Under the pieces are notes generated by a model, which saw nothing but the letters and a program-made list of their open reading frames with translations, had not been told where the DNA came from and did not search any database. Both the position numbers and the translations under genes were made by a program. This document shows, one piece after another, positions 8,838 to 20,168 of a DNA stretch of 64,000 nt (position 1 is its first letter; every line of letters begins with the position of its first letter). The stretch spans positions 57,088-121,087 of the forward strand of contig JAJXYF010000011.1 of the NCBI GenBank assembly GCA_021780755.1, given 5' to 3'. The stretch is from Deltaproteobacteria bacterium. Lineage in GTDB: Bacteria; Desulfobacterota; Binatia; Binatales; Binataceae.

Positions 8838-9056
8838 TCAATTACCGCGCATCGCCTCGTCGGCGGGCCGCATGTTGCGCTCGAGGCACCACTTGTCGAT
8901 GACCTCGGCGTTGAAGCGCCAGTCGGTTCCGATACGGAATCCGGGCAACTCGCCGCGGCGCAGAAGCTTGTAGATGGTTGACGGATGTACACGAAGATAC
9001 GCCGAGAGTTCTCGCACCGTCATCACGCGAGGCAAGTTGTATTTGGGTTCTGCCAC
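8838..9056 (-). CDS. excisionase-type helix-turn-helix DNA-binding protein
   Basis: A 72-residue MerR/excisionase-like HTH protein. The core reads MTVRELSAYLRVHPSTIYKL, then LLRRGELPGFRIGTDWRF, the pattern of the phage excisionase DNA-binding family (a winged HTH followed by a basic wing). The start is GTG at 9056 behind a GGAGAGAAC sequence. No integrase or toxin gene is adjacent, so it is an orphan regulator. Similar small proteins act as transcription factors or recombination directionality factors. It ends before a terminator hairpin and stands alone on the minus strand. Confidence 0.75.
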   Translation of the reverse strand: MAEPKYNLPRVMTVRELSAYLRVHPSTIYKLLRRGELPGFRIGTDWRFNAEVIDKWCLERNMRPADEAMRGN

Positions 9057-9338
9057 GTTGTTCTCTCCAATGCGTGTCGCTGCTCAACCCTTCTCGAGCG
9101 GCGGCAGTCAACATCCGCTGAGTTGCTCAAGTCCCGCTGCTGGACTAAGCCTCATTTGATAACACCAAGCGTAGCGAAAAGCATAAATACGGGTCAAGAG
9201 GGAATCGCTGGATTTCAACAGGTTCCGCAAGCTCTTCGTTGGTGTCAGTTATTGGTTTCATTGTTCTTTGCTACGCCTAATTAACTCTTAGTGGAAAGTG
9301 TTCCGTCTTGCAAGCTCTCAATGGGAGAATTGGCGCAA

Positions 9339-9884
9339 ATGCTTCTACGCAAGTCTGGTCTATCCTTGTTATTGCTGTGCTTTATTATCTCCGCGACCAT
9401 CGGTTCGGCCCGTTCCGGCTCATCTGAGTTGACAATTCAAAGCACCGCATTTATGGCAAACAGGCCGATTCCCGTCGCGTACACGTGCTCGGGCGACGAT
9501 AGGTCGCCCACGCTTGCGTGGAATGGAGTACCCGCCGCTACGCAGACGCTGGCGTTAATCGTGCGTGACCCCGACGCTCCGATGGGGTCGTACGTGCATT
9601 GGGTGATCTACAACATGCCGGCAAATCTAACCGGACTACCCGCGGGGCTGCCGACGACGCCGATGCTCGACAACGGCGCGATGCAGGGGGTTAGCGGTCG
9701 CGGTACGAGCGGCTACCACGGTCCGTGTCCGCCGCCCGGCCCGGCCCATCATTATCATTTTCGGCTCTACGCGCTGGACGCCAAATTGAACCTGGCGGCG
9801 GGTGCGAATGCCGCCGAGGTCGAGCAGGCGCTGAAGGGACATGTGCTGGCGTCGGGGGATTTGGTGGGTACGTTCGCGCGCTGA
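9339..9884 (+). CDS. secreted YbhB/YbcL-family PEBP (Raf kinase inhibitor-like) protein
   Basis: 181 residues from the ATG at 9339, chosen because GGGAG lies 12 bases upstream and the frame then begins with a clean Sec signal (MLLRKSGLSLLLLCFIIS, cleavage probably after SARSG); ATG 9321 and GTG 9291 are alternatives. The mature part is a PEBP fold: DDRSPTLAWNG, the anion-site motif VRDPDAPMGSYVHWVIYN, and GYHGPCPPPGPAHHYHFRLYALD with the conserved GPxPPxGxxHxY. Bacterial PEBPs bind small anionic ligands; the physiological role is unknown. The signal peptide implies periplasmic location. Confidence 0.85.
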   Translation: MLLRKSGLSLLLLCFIISATIGSARSGSSELTIQSTAFMANRPIPVAYTCSGDDRSPTLAWNGVPAATQTLALIVRDPDAPMGSYVHWVIYNMPANLTGLPAGLPTTPMLDNGAMQGVSGRGTSGYHGPCPPPGPAHHYHFRLYALDAKLNLAAGANAAEVEQALKGHVLASGDLVGTFAR

Positions 9885-9941
9885 GCGTTTGAGCGCGGCC
9901 GGGGCGTGCGGTTAAGTGCGAGCGGTCGTGATAGAAATTTC

Positions 9942-10553
9942 ATGATGCGGCTGGAGGCGAAATTCGTGAGCTCGGCGTTTGCGTTGGGCGATTGTCCACG
10001 CTGGGAGCGCACCGAAGTTGCGCTGGCGGGACGCTCGAACGTCGGCAAGAGTTCGCTGCTGAACGCGCTGGCGGGCAGCAAGGGGCTCGCGCGCACGAGC
10101 AAGACGCCGGGGCGGACACGATGCGTGAACTTCTTCGAGGTCGGGACGAATCTCGCGCTGGTGGATTTGCCGGGTTACGGCTTCGCGAAGATGTCGCGCG
10201 CTGACGCGGCGAAAATTGCGGTATTGCTGGCCGACTATCTGCGCGAACGGCGGCAACTTGGCGGGCTGGTGATGTTGATCGACGCGCGGCGCGGACCCGA
10301 GCGCGAAGAACTCGATCTGGCGGCGGCTGCGCGCGGGCGCGGAATCGAGCCGATCGTGGTCGCGACCAAGAGCGACAAGATTCGCAACGCCGAACGGCCC
10401 GAAATCACGCGCCGATTCGCGGCGCTCGCAACCGCGCCAATCCTGTGTTCGGCCTTCGATGGCGAGGGGCTCGGCGAATTGCGCGGGCGCATCCTCGATT
10501 GTGCGCGGATGGCCGGCGGTGCGCGGCGCGGCCGCGCGGTCGCGGATGTCTGA
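9942..10553 (+). CDS. engB: ribosome biogenesis GTPase EngB/YihA
   Basis: 203 residues from the ATG at 9942 (9945 is equally possible), the usual EngB length. GTPase motifs are in order: G1 GRSNVGKSSL near residue 30, G2-region TSKTPGRTR, G3 DLPGYG, G4 VVATKSDK and G5-like LCSAFDGEG. EngB is an essential TRAFAC GTPase needed for 50S subunit assembly. The stop overlaps the start of the next gene by 8 bases, so the GT2 downstream is probably translationally coupled. Confidence 0.92.
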   Translation: MMRLEAKFVSSAFALGDCPRWERTEVALAGRSNVGKSSLLNALAGSKGLARTSKTPGRTRCVNFFEVGTNLALVDLPGYGFAKMSRADAAKIAVLLADYLRERRQLGGLVMLIDARRGPEREELDLAAAARGRGIEPIVVATKSDKIRNAERPEITRRFAALATAPILCSAFDGEGLGELRGRILDCARMAGGARRGRAVADV

Positions 10554-11514
10554 CGCTTTCATCTCGATCATGTCACCCGCGGTCAGCGTCATAATACCGA
10601 CCTACAACCGGGCGCGATTGGTCTTCGCGGCGATCGCCTCGGTGATCGCCCAGCGCGCGACGGATTTCGAATTGATCGTGGTTGACGACGGCTCGACCGA
10701 CGACACCTGGCCCGAATTGAAGCGGACGGCCGCGGCGGTGAATGCCGAGCATGCGGATCGCGTCGCGATGCGGATCGTACACACGGAAAATCGCGGTGTG
10801 GCGGCGGCGCGCAATACCGGTGTGGCGCTGGCGTCGGCGCCGCTGATCGCGTTGCTGGACTCGGACGATTTGTGGGGACCCGACAAGCTCGCCCGTCAGA
10901 TCGAATACATGCGCGCGCATCCGCAATGCGTGATTTCGCAAACCGATGAATACTGGATGAGTAACGGCGAACGCGTGAATCCGGGCCTGCGCCATCGCAA
11001 AGCCGCGGGCGATATCTTTATCGACTCGTTGCGGACCTGTCTGGTCACGCCGTCCACGGTGATTCTGCGCACTGCGCTGCTGCGTGAGGTGGGCGGGTTC
11101 GACGAGGATTTTAGCGCGGCGGAGGACTACGATTTATGGCTGCGCATCCTGGTGCGGCACGAGATTGGGTTGATCGCGGAGCATCACGCTACGCGCCGGT
11201 CCGGGCATCATGGGCAACTCTCGGCGACGGTTCCCGCGATCGATCGTTTTCGCATTCTCGCACTGCTGAAACTCCTTGGCGGGCATGATTTGAATGAAGT
11301 GCGGCGTCGCGCGGTATGCGAAGTGCTGGCCGAGAAGTGCGGCATCTATGCGAAGGGCCTCGCGCGACGCGGGCAGGGCGCCCACGCGACTTTTATTCTT
11401 GAATTTGCCGCCAACGCCAGTGGCGCATGGTGCGCAGGCGGCGAGCAAGCGTGCGCTAGCGCCGCCGTCTCGATGCGTGCTCATATCAAAGGGCGCGTGA
11501 GCGAGAGTGCCTGA
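10546..11514 (+). CDS. family 2 glycosyltransferase
   Basis: 322 residues from the ATG at 10546, inside the last codons of engB. GT-A fold signatures are visible: VSVIIPTYNRA at the N terminus, ELIVVDDGSTDDTW (nucleotide-sugar aspartates), ENRGVAAARNTGV and the DxD-like LLDSDDLW. The acceptor region includes GGFDEDFSAAEDYDLWLRI, typical of GT2 enzymes that build polysaccharides. It is related in layout to the GT2 at 19227. The likely role is surface glycan assembly; donor and acceptor sugars are not predictable. Confidence 0.88.
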   Translation: MSDAFISIMSPAVSVIIPTYNRARLVFAAIASVIAQRATDFELIVVDDGSTDDTWPELKRTAAAVNAEHADRVAMRIVHTENRGVAAARNTGVALASAPLIALLDSDDLWGPDKLARQIEYMRAHPQCVISQTDEYWMSNGERVNPGLRHRKAAGDIFIDSLRTCLVTPSTVILRTALLREVGGFDEDFSAAEDYDLWLRILVRHEIGLIAEHHATRRSGHHGQLSATVPAIDRFRILALLKLLGGHDLNEVRRRAVCEVLAEKCGIYAKGLARRGQGAHATFILEFAANASGAWCAGGEQACASAAVSMRAHIKGRVSESA

Positions 11515-11516
11515 CG

Positions 11517-12107
11517 ATGAGCGCCTCCGGGATTGATGTGACGACCCTCGACGACGCGATCCGGCGATGGGCCGCTGAGCGCCATCTGCCGGACGCGCAT
11601 TTGCGGCGGTGGCTGGCGCTCGCGAACGACGATCGGGCGGCGCTGCTGGAAGTTGCCGAGACGCTGCGGCTGCGGACGGGGCAATTCGTCGCGGCGTTTG
11701 ACTTGATCGAAGAGATTGCGCTCCGCCAGCGGGGCACTGCCGCGTCGCTCCAAGTGACGATCGCGGCGATACTTGCCCGCCGCGAAATCCGGCGGATACT
11801 TGATGGGACGGGTTCGGCGCCGGGGCGCGCGCGGGAGTTGATCGACACGCTGCGCGCGTTGCGCTTTCCGCGTTTGAAGCGGACGATCGAGCGGCTCGCG
11901 GCGGAAATCGCGTCATTGGGATTGCCGCGCGGCGTGAAGGTGGTGTTACCGAGGGAACTCTCCTCCGATGAGGTCAGGATCGAGATCTCGGCGGGTGGCG
12001 GCACTGAGCTCGCGAGGCTGATCGATTCAGTCGCGCAGGCGCGCGCGGGTCTTGAACGGATTGCCGACCTGGTTGGCGGGGCCGAGTCGATTGACGATGA
12101 AGTTTGA
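11517..12107 (+). CDS. hypothetical protein, coupled to the radical SAM gene
   Basis: 196 residues with no family that I recognise. It is alpha-helical and rich in Ala, Arg and Leu; the C-terminal part GLPRGVKVVLPRELSSDEVR followed by EISAGGGTELARLIDSV is the most structured and probably the most conserved. It starts 2 bases after the GT2 stop and its last 11 bases overlap the start of the spore-photoproduct-lyase-like gene. That implies translational coupling and a shared function, for example a partner or substrate-recruiting subunit of the radical SAM protein. Confidence 0.7.
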   Translation: MSASGIDVTTLDDAIRRWAAERHLPDAHLRRWLALANDDRAALLEVAETLRLRTGQFVAAFDLIEEIALRQRGTAASLQVTIAAILARREIRRILDGTGSAPGRARELIDTLRALRFPRLKRTIERLAAEIASLGLPRGVKVVLPRELSSDEVRIEISAGGGTELARLIDSVAQARAGLERIADLVGGAESIDDEV

Positions 12108-13191
12108 GCTGGATGCGATCAATATAGAGGATGGCGTGCGCGCGAGCGCGTTGGCGCGTCGCGTGATCGGCGCGGCGCCGCGGGACGTCATGGTGAGCTA
12201 CGTCGCCGACGGCCGCCAAGCCGCGCGACCACTGGAGGGCGCCACCGATGCGTTCGGCGGGGGCAAGCGCCGGATGGTGATCATGCGGCGGCGCGCGCCG
12301 TTTCTGATGGCGTGTCCGGCGGGGTCTGCCGAGTTCGCCTGCTGCGGGTACCTCGTGCTTACGCTCGCGTCGAATTGTCCGATGGACTGCGGCTACTGCT
12401 TTCTCCAGGAATATCTCGCCGACAATCCGGGCTTTCAGGTCTATGCGAACTACGCCGACGCCTTCGACGAATTGGAGCGGCTGCGGCGCAAGGCACCGGC
12501 GCGCGGATTGCGCGTGGGCACCGGCGAGCTGGCGGATTCGCTGGCCTTCGATTCGCTGACCGGAATCAGCCGCGACCTGGTCGAGTATTTTGCCGGCCGC
12601 GACGACTTGACGCTCGAACTCAAGACCAAGACCGACGAAATTGAAAACCTGGTCGCGATCGATCCGAAGGGGCGCACGCTGGTTTCATGGACGCTGTCGC
12701 CCGAGCGGGTATATCGAAGCACGGAACATCGCACGGCAGCGCCGGCGGCGCGCATCGAGGCGGCGCGACGCGTGCTGGCGGCGGGCTACCGGGTCGCGTT
12801 TCATCTTGATCCGATAATCGCCTATGCGGGGGCCGAGCGCGACTACCTTGAACTGATCGACCAGCTCTTCGAGGCGATCGCGCCGGAGCGGATCGCATTC
12901 ATCAGCATGGGCGGCCTGCGCATGACGTCGGCTCTGAGAGCCATCGCGCGGCGGCGCTTTCCCGACGATCCGATGCTGGTGGGAGAAGAGGTGCTGGGGC
13001 CCGACGGCCGCTATCGCACGTTCACGCCGTTGCGGCTGAAGCTCTATGCGGCGCTGAGCGATCGGATCAGGAAATCGAACGCGAAGCCGCAGACCTATCT
13101 GTGCATGGAAAGCGCGAGCGTCCATCGGCAGGTATTTGGCGAAGCGGCGGCGCCGCCGACGGTGGTCGGTGCGCGGCTGGCCGGGGACTGA
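12097..13191 (+). CDS. radical SAM protein, spore photoproduct lyase (SPL)-like
   Basis: 364 residues from the ATG at 12097. The 4Fe-4S cysteines form C-x3-C-x2-C in NCPMDCGYCFLQ, near residues 94-101; this spacing and the following FLQEYL are typical of the SplB family. Other SPL-like blocks are LELKTKTD, LVSWTLSPERV and FHLDPIIAYAG. Bona fide SPL repairs the thymine spore photoproduct in endospore formers. This organism shows no sign of sporulation, so the protein may repair other DNA lesions or have another substrate. A cysteine near the C end (TYLCMES) could be the H-atom donor position. It overlaps the preceding unknown gene by 11 bases. Confidence 0.85.
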   Translation: MKFELDAINIEDGVRASALARRVIGAAPRDVMVSYVADGRQAARPLEGATDAFGGGKRRMVIMRRRAPFLMACPAGSAEFACCGYLVLTLASNCPMDCGYCFLQEYLADNPGFQVYANYADAFDELERLRRKAPARGLRVGTGELADSLAFDSLTGISRDLVEYFAGRDDLTLELKTKTDEIENLVAIDPKGRTLVSWTLSPERVYRSTEHRTAAPAARIEAARRVLAAGYRVAFHLDPIIAYAGAERDYLELIDQLFEAIAPERIAFISMGGLRMTSALRAIARRRFPDDPMLVGEEVLGPDGRYRTFTPLRLKLYAALSDRIRKSNAKPQTYLCMESASVHRQVFGEAAAPPTVVGARLAGD

Positions 13192-13194
13192 GCG

Positions 13195-14127
13195 GTGGCG
13201 AAACGCGTTGATGACACCGTGAGCGCCGCGGGTTTGCGTAGGCGTTCGCTGTCCGCGGCAACGATCGCGGCGGCGAACGGGCGCGTGATCGCACGCCCGC
13301 GGGTCGCGCGGGCGGTCGCGACCGGGGACAGTCGCGCACGGCCGATCGGCGTCTTCGATTCGGGCATCGGCGGCCTGACCGTGCTCAAGGAACTGATCGC
13401 GCTGCTCCCGGGCGAAGACTTTATCTACCTGGGTGACACGGCGCGCCTGCCCTACGGCACCAAGTCGAACGAAGTGATCGTGCGCTACTCGCGCGAGAAC
13501 ACCGAGTTCCTGCTGGCCAAGGGAATCAAGCTGCTGGTGGTCGCGTGCAATACCTCGAGCGCGGTGGCTTTGGGCGAAATCGCGAGCCATACGATGGTGC
13601 CGGTGATCGGGGTAATCGAGCCGGGGGCGCGCGCGGCGGTGAAGGCCTCGCGCACGGGCAAGATCGGCGTAATCGGCACCGAGGCGACGATCGCGTCGGG
13701 CGCCTATACGCGGGCGATCCAGAGTTTGCGCCCGCGCGCCGAGATTTACACACGCGCCTGTCCACTGCTGGTGCCGCTGGTGGAGGAGGGCTGGACCGAC
13801 AACGAAATCGCCGAGCAGACGGTCGCGCATTATCTGGAAAGCCTCAAGGCGAGCGGCATCGACACGCTGCTGCTGGGCTGTACGCATTACCCGCTGCTGC
13901 GCGGCGTGTTCGAGCGGGTGCTCGGCGCGCGGGTGAAGATCGTCGATTCGGCGGTGGCGACGGCGGCGGCGGTGCGGGAGAAGCTGGCGGCGTTGAAGCT
14001 GAAGCGGCGCGGCGGCGCGGCCGGTGCGCAGAGCTTTTTCGTGACCGAAACACCCGACCGCTTCGTGCGGGTGGGGCGGCGCTTTATCGGGCCGCGGGTC
14101 GAATCCGCGGTGCGCATCGAACGCTGA
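13195..14127 (+). CDS. murI: glutamate racemase
   Basis: 310 residues. It interconverts L- and D-glutamate for peptidoglycan. Catalytic cysteines lie in VVACNTSSAVAL and LLLGCTHYPLL, and the N-terminal signature is IGVFDSGIGGLTVLKEL, followed by YLGDTARLPYGTKS. The conserved domain starts only at about residue 51; the first 50 residues are Arg/Ala-rich and unlike usual MurI. Either the GTG at 13195 is wrong (a GTG at 13285 is in frame) or there is a real basic extension. It begins 3 bases after the radical SAM stop. Confidence 0.92.
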   Translation: MAKRVDDTVSAAGLRRRSLSAATIAAANGRVIARPRVARAVATGDSRARPIGVFDSGIGGLTVLKELIALLPGEDFIYLGDTARLPYGTKSNEVIVRYSRENTEFLLAKGIKLLVVACNTSSAVALGEIASHTMVPVIGVIEPGARAAVKASRTGKIGVIGTEATIASGAYTRAIQSLRPRAEIYTRACPLLVPLVEEGWTDNEIAEQTVAHYLESLKASGIDTLLLGCTHYPLLRGVFERVLGARVKIVDSAVATAAAVREKLAALKLKRRGGAAGAQSFFVTETPDRFVRVGRRFIGPRVESAVRIER

Positions 14128-14214
14128 AATGCGGCGCACGGTGCGCTACAATCAAGGCAAATTCGCCCGCGACCGACAGCAGCGGGCATTTCCATTTGAG
14201 TTGACTCGCACAAC

Positions 14215-16893
<2,679 letters not shown>

Positions 16894-17014
16894 TCGCCGC
16901 GAGCATGGGCCGTTCGTCGCCGGCGTCGGCCGCAAACGATTCAATCCTTACTCTCGGCTGGCGCGCTTGCGTTTGCGCGCTGGGGCCGTATTAGATCGGC
17001 ACCTGGAGGTGGCG

Positions 17015-18211
17015 ATGAAGATACGACTCGAGCCCGCGCCGGTGCGCGGCTTTCGCTTCGCCGGTGTTTGCGCGGGCCTGCGCAACGAGCCCGGCCGCAA
17101 GGACCTCGGGCTGATAGCGGCCGACTGGCCGGTCGCGGCGGCAGGCGTTTTCACCAGCAATCGGGTCAAGGCGGCGCCGGTCATCGTGTCGCAGGAACGC
17201 ATCCGGCGCGGACAGATCCAGGCGGTCACAGCTAATTCGGGCTCGGCCAATTGCTTCACTGGCAAGGCCGGATTGAAGCTCGCGCGCGATTCGGCGGCAG
17301 CGGTTGCCAAGGGCGTCGGCTGCGTGCCGGAACTGGTCGCGCCGTGCTCGACCGGCGTGATCGGCCGCGTCTATGACCTCGCGAAGTACCGCGCCGGGGT
17401 TAGCGACGCAGTGGCGGCGCTCGCATCCGATCGCTTGGAGGACTTCGCACGCGCGATCATGACGACTGATACTCATCCGAAGATGGCGACGGCAACGCTC
17501 AAGCTCGGTGGCGCCGAAGTGACGATTGCGGGCTGTGCCAAAGGCGCCGGCATGATCGAACCAAAAATGGCCACGATGCTTGCGTTCGTGATGACCGACG
17601 CGGCGGTCAAGCCGCCCGCGCTCAGGCGCACGCTCGCCCGCGCACTGCCGCAAAGCTTCAACGCGATCACGATTGACGGCGACATGTCAACCAATGACAC
17701 GCTGCTGCTGATGGCGTCAGGCGCGGCTGGAAATCGCGCGCTCGCGGGTCGCGATCTCCTGGCGTTCGAAGCGGCGGTCGCGGAGGTCTCGGCGGCGCTC
17801 GCGCGCGAATTGGTGCGCGACGGCGAGGGCGCGACCAAGCTGGTCACGATCGAGGTGCGCGGAGCGCGCACGCATGCGGACGCCGATCGGGTGGCCCGGC
17901 AGATCGCGAACTCGCCGCTGGTGAAGACCGCATTTTTCGGCTGCGATCCGAATTTCGGCCGCATCCTGATGGCCGCGGGGAAGGCCGGCGTCGCGCTCGA
18001 CCTCGATCGTATCGAAGTGAGCCTCGGCGGGATTAAGCTCGCGAGCCGTGGCGCGCTGCATACCAACGCGCTGGACGCCGCGGCGGCGCGCATGAAGGAA
18101 TCGGAGTTCGGCCTTACCGTCGATCTCAAGCTGGGTAAGGCGTCGGCCAGAATAGTCACTTGTGATCTGAGTTTTGAGTACGTGAAGGTCAATGCGGAAT
18201 ACACCACCTGA
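17015..18211 (+). CDS. argJ: bifunctional ornithine acetyltransferase / N-acetylglutamate synthase ArgJ
   Basis: 398 residues from the ATG at 17015, behind CTGGAGGTGGCG. ArgJ transfers acetyl from N-acetylornithine to glutamate (arginine biosynthesis). The autoproteolysis site is in GAGMIEPKMATMLAFV, with cleavage before the Thr of MATML giving alpha and beta chains. Conserved blocks include NSGSANCFTG, APCSTGVIG, TTDTHPK, DGDMSTNDTLLL and FFGCDPNFGRI; the C end is DLSFEYVKVNAEYTT as in the family. Whether it is mono- or bifunctional cannot be decided from sequence alone. Confidence 0.96.
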   Translation: MKIRLEPAPVRGFRFAGVCAGLRNEPGRKDLGLIAADWPVAAAGVFTSNRVKAAPVIVSQERIRRGQIQAVTANSGSANCFTGKAGLKLARDSAAAVAKGVGCVPELVAPCSTGVIGRVYDLAKYRAGVSDAVAALASDRLEDFARAIMTTDTHPKMATATLKLGGAEVTIAGCAKGAGMIEPKMATMLAFVMTDAAVKPPALRRTLARALPQSFNAITIDGDMSTNDTLLLMASGAAGNRALAGRDLLAFEAAVAEVSAALARELVRDGEGATKLVTIEVRGARTHADADRVARQIANSPLVKTAFFGCDPNFGRILMAAGKAGVALDLDRIEVSLGGIKLASRGALHTNALDAAAARMKESEFGLTVDLKLGKASARIVTCDLSFEYVKVNAEYTT

Positions 18212-18296
18212 CGAGTCGCGGAGCCCGGCCCCGCGCTAATAGCGATGTCCGAATTCGAATGATGCAGTTTATCATCGCGCCGAAGGAGATCCGCTG

Positions 18297-19190
18297 ATGG
18301 TGTCGGGTGCGGCGGTGCAAGCGCGCGCCGGGCGGCTGCCGGATTTCCTCGGAGTAGGACCGCCGCGCGCCGCGACTTCGTGGCTGGACGCGGTCCTGCG
18401 CGGACACGTCGGGCTGCCGCGCGATATCAAGGAAGTCGATTTCTTTATCGAGAACTACGCGCGCGGAATCGAATGGTACAAGGGTTACTTTCGCGATTGC
18501 GATCCGAAGCTGCCGGCCGGCGAGATTTGCCCAAGTTACTATTCGGGGATCGCGCGCGAGCGTATCGCACTGCATATTCCGCACTGCCGGATCATCTGCA
18601 CGTTTCGCGATCCGGTCGAATGGCGTTACTCCTTTTACAAGCTGGCGCTGCGCAACGCCTGGACGCGCGACGATTTCGAGGGGTGGGTGATGAAGAATCC
18701 CACCAATAACGATGGCGGTCTGAAGGCGTGGTTCGACAGCTTTGGCCGCGAGAATGTGTTGGCGCTGATTCACGACGATTTGGAAACCGATGCGCAGGGT
18801 TATCTCAATAGCGTGTGCGAATTTATCGGGATCGAGTCGTTCGCGCTGGCCAGGTCGCCGGTCGGGGATCGGCGGGTAAATACCTTCAGCGCGCCGCCGC
18901 GTAATCAACGGCTCGCGCGCCGCGCGCGCAAATTGCGCGACTGGCTAAAGGCGCGCGAGGCATACGGCACGATCAACCTGCTTGGACGCGCTGGCGTATG
19001 GCGCTACTGCTTCGAGGGCGGTGGCGAATTCGCTCCGCTCGACCCGGCGCTCGAAGCGCGCTTGCGCGAGCGCTTCCGGCCCGAAGTCGAGACGCTTGCG
19101 AACCTGATCGGCCGCGATCTCTCGGCGTGGACGAGGCCGCGGCCTCCGGCGACGTCCGTGCGGACAGACTCCGCCAACGCGCATGGATGA
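18297..19190 (+). CDS. PAPS-dependent sulfotransferase (copy 1)
   Basis: 297 residues; ATG 18297 behind GAAGGAGATCC. The 5'-phosphosulfate-binding region is GVGPPRAATSWLDAVLR near residue 19, and the 3'-phosphate site is in CRIICTFRDPVEWRYSFYK (R-D-P and a downstream Ser). It would transfer sulfate from PAPS to a glycan or lipid, releasing PAP. It is clearly paralogous to the sulfotransferase at 20169 (shared GVGPPR, IKEVDFF, FRDCDP and HDDLE blocks), with a GT2 between them. The cluster suggests a sulfated surface polysaccharide or glycolipid. Confidence 0.87.
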   Translation: MVSGAAVQARAGRLPDFLGVGPPRAATSWLDAVLRGHVGLPRDIKEVDFFIENYARGIEWYKGYFRDCDPKLPAGEICPSYYSGIARERIALHIPHCRIICTFRDPVEWRYSFYKLALRNAWTRDDFEGWVMKNPTNNDGGLKAWFDSFGRENVLALIHDDLETDAQGYLNSVCEFIGIESFALARSPVGDRRVNTFSAPPRNQRLARRARKLRDWLKAREAYGTINLLGRAGVWRYCFEGGGEFAPLDPALEARLRERFRPEVETLANLIGRDLSAWTRPRPPATSVRTDSANAHG

Positions 19191-19226
19191 CGAAGTGCGC
19201 GGCGTGTTCCTGTAAGCTCGATCGCG

Positions 19227-20159
19227 ATGGTGCGCGTCTCGGCGATAATCCCGGTTTACAACGGCGCGTCCACCGTGGCGGAGGCGATCGACAGCGCGCT
19301 TGCGCAGAGTTATACCGGCCTCGAAGTAATCGTGATTAACGACGGCTCGACCGATGCGACCGCCGAAGTGCTGCACCGCTACTCCGGGCGGGTCAGGGTA
19401 ATCGATCGGCCCAACGGCGGCATTGCGGCGGCACGCAATACTGGCGCGGCGGCCGCAAGTGGCGAATATCTTGCGTTCCTCGACTGCGACGATATCTGGA
19501 TGCCGACGATGATCGAGCGCGCGGTCGCGGCACTCGACGCCGACGACGCCTGCGTCCTCGCCTTCTGCAACTGCGCCGTGATGGACAGCGACGGCCACGA
19601 CTTGCGCTCCGCGCTGATCGGCGAAGGTGCCGACCATGCGCCGACGCTCGACGAGATGCTCTCGCGCCTGTGGCCGATCATGCCGAGCGCGGTGGTGCTG
19701 CGCCACGCGACCTTTGAGGCGTGCGGCGGGTTTACGGAAGAGTTCCGATCGTACGGTTTCGAAGACGTGATTTTCTGGCTGCGCGTGCGCGAGCAGGGTC
19801 CGTTTCATTATGTTCCGGAGCGGCTGGTGAAATGGCGCTTCGCGTTGTTTCCGCGCCCGCTCAAAATCGGCTGGATCAAACCCGCGGCGTTCGCGACCTT
19901 CGATCGGATTTTGCGTCAACGTTATGGCGTGGGGGCGGCGCACCTGACGAAATCGCGCGGGCGCGCGTCGCGCAGCCTGCTCGGCTATATCGGCCTGCGG
20001 GCGTTGGACCGGGGCGATCGCGAGGAGGCGCGCGAAGCGTTTCGCCGCGCGCTCGAGTTCGACCCGTGGCGGGTGAAGAACCTGCTGCGCTACGCGAAGA
20101 CCTACCTGCCGCTGAAGCTCGCGCGGGCGCTTTCCGGGCGCACGCGTGATGCGGGATGA
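19227..20159 (+). CDS. family 2 glycosyltransferase
   Basis: 310 residues with GT-A motifs VSAIIPVYNGAS, EVIVINDGSTDAT, DRPNGGIAAARNTG and the DxD-type FLDCDDIW. The middle region GFTEEFRSYGFEDVIFWLRV matches the acceptor-side motif of polysaccharide GT2s. It has no transmembrane segment, so it is probably a peripheral cytoplasmic enzyme. Its place between two paralogous sulfotransferases argues for a joint role in building and sulfating one glycan. Confidence 0.87.
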   Translation: MVRVSAIIPVYNGASTVAEAIDSALAQSYTGLEVIVINDGSTDATAEVLHRYSGRVRVIDRPNGGIAAARNTGAAAASGEYLAFLDCDDIWMPTMIERAVAALDADDACVLAFCNCAVMDSDGHDLRSALIGEGADHAPTLDEMLSRLWPIMPSAVVLRHATFEACGGFTEEFRSYGFEDVIFWLRVREQGPFHYVPERLVKWRFALFPRPLKIGWIKPAAFATFDRILRQRYGVGAAHLTKSRGRASRSLLGYIGLRALDRGDREEAREAFRRALEFDPWRVKNLLRYAKTYLPLKLARALSGRTRDAG

Positions 20160-20168
20160 CCACTACTC

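Noticed and set aside
12685..14139. 484-residue open frame antisense to the radical SAM and murI genes
   Set aside because: Antisense shadow of strongly supported genes in high-GC DNA; no domain and no RBS.
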